Source: Candidatus Eisenbergiella stercorigallinarum
GTDB lineage: Bacteria; Bacillota; Clostridia; Lachnospirales; Lachnospiraceae
Direction of reading: 5' to 3'
DNA: 5,566 bases
NCBI GenBank assembly: GCA_019120525.1
Contig: DWUW01000138.1
Location: forward strand, 1 to 5,566
Shown: one piece after another, positions 5,377-5,566 of the stretch
How the letters are laid out: the number at the start of each line of letters is the position of its first letter
Position numbering within the stretch: position 1 is the stretch's first letter
Notes under the pieces: generated by a model
What the model saw: only the letters and a program-made list of their open reading frames with translations
What the model was told of the DNA's origin: nothing
Databases searched by the model: none
Program-made: the position numbers and the translations under genes

Positions 5377-5566
5377 TCATTCGTAAAATGTTGCCCATAT
5401 GACAGCCGTGCTGATCGGGTCAGAACCCGTATCACCGCTATCCGGAAACACAATGCTCTGCAGGCTGGCGCCATAAGAGGAACCCATATCTTCATATCGG
5501 AAGGTAATCCGAATATCCTGCGCATACATGGGACAATACCCCTCTACTGTAACCAGCTTTGAATCA
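5377..5566 (-). CDS. C-terminal part of an unrecognised upstream gene (5' end outside the window)
   Basis: The minus strand is open from the window edge (first full codon at 5565) to TGA at 5379-5377, followed directly by an in-frame TAG. The 62 visible residues include DSKLVTVEGYCPMYAQDIRI at the start of the fragment and end with STAVIWATFYE. The composition (aromatics, Thr, Ser, alternating hydrophobic residues) suggests beta structure, but I do not recognise the family. The stop is 23 bases before the zinc-ribbon gene, whose ribosome binding site lies in the gap, so the two genes probably share an operon. The frame is judged real because it is open to the edge, ends in a double stop and is placed correctly relative to the next ribosome binding site. 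A competing frame (5343-5525) overlaps the zinc-ribbon start and is less credible. Confidence 0.6.
   Translation of the reverse strand, partial: DSKLVTVEGYCPMYAQDIRITFRYEDMGSSYGASLQSIVFPDSGDTGSDPISTAVIWATFYE

Noticed and set aside
5343..5525. 60-codon minus-strand frame at the right edge
   Set aside because: It overlaps the zinc-ribbon start and the more credible frame that is open to the window edge and ends in a double stop.
1..5566. CRISPR array, insertion sequence or attachment site
   Set aside because: No regularly spaced repeats, no terminal inverted repeats with a transposase and no duplicated core sites were seen on reading both strands.

Overview
The window looks like an accessory segment from a gut-type Firmicute, most likely a Lachnospiraceae/Clostridia member. 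This rests on protein family content (a DUF5688 protein, a DUF932/TIGR03299 phage/plasmid-like protein, and a zinc-ribbon membrane protein of a type common in Clostridia), on strong AGGAGG-type ribosome binding sites, and on moderate base composition. No integrase, transfer gene, replication gene or rRNA/tRNA is present. Assignment to an integrative conjugative element, plasmid or prophage is therefore inferred from the recombination genes and not shown directly.

Every gene I accept is on the minus strand, so transcription runs from high to low coordinates. In that order the window holds: the 3' end of an unrecognised gene (5377-5566); a zinc-ribbon single-pass membrane protein (3965-5353); an intergenic control region with a near-perfect dyad (about 3845-3881); a DUF932 protein (2902-3834); a terminator-like hairpin (2857-2886); a YqaJ/lambda-exonuclease-type nuclease (1900-2829); a Rad52/22-type single-strand annealing protein (1189-1887); a 29-residue hydrophobic small ORF (1067-1156); a DUF5688 protein (86-1054); and apparently the first bases of a further gene at the window edge.

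The functional core is a two-component homologous recombination module. The YqaJ-type exonuclease would resect double-stranded DNA ends and the Rad52-like protein would anneal the exposed single strand, the same logic as lambda Exo/Beta. The two genes are 12 bases apart and surely co-transcribed. DUF932 proteins often travel with such genes on mobile elements, but their role is not established. The small ORF and the DUF5688 gene follow closely enough to belong to the same transcript.

The less ordinary points are: the small hydrophobic ORF between the annealing protein and DUF5688; the terminator/attenuator-like hairpin splitting DUF932 from the exonuclease with almost no room for a new promoter; and the dyad that overlaps both a candidate promoter and the ribosome binding site of the DUF932 gene. 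I see no CRISPR array, insertion sequence or clearly novel defence system.
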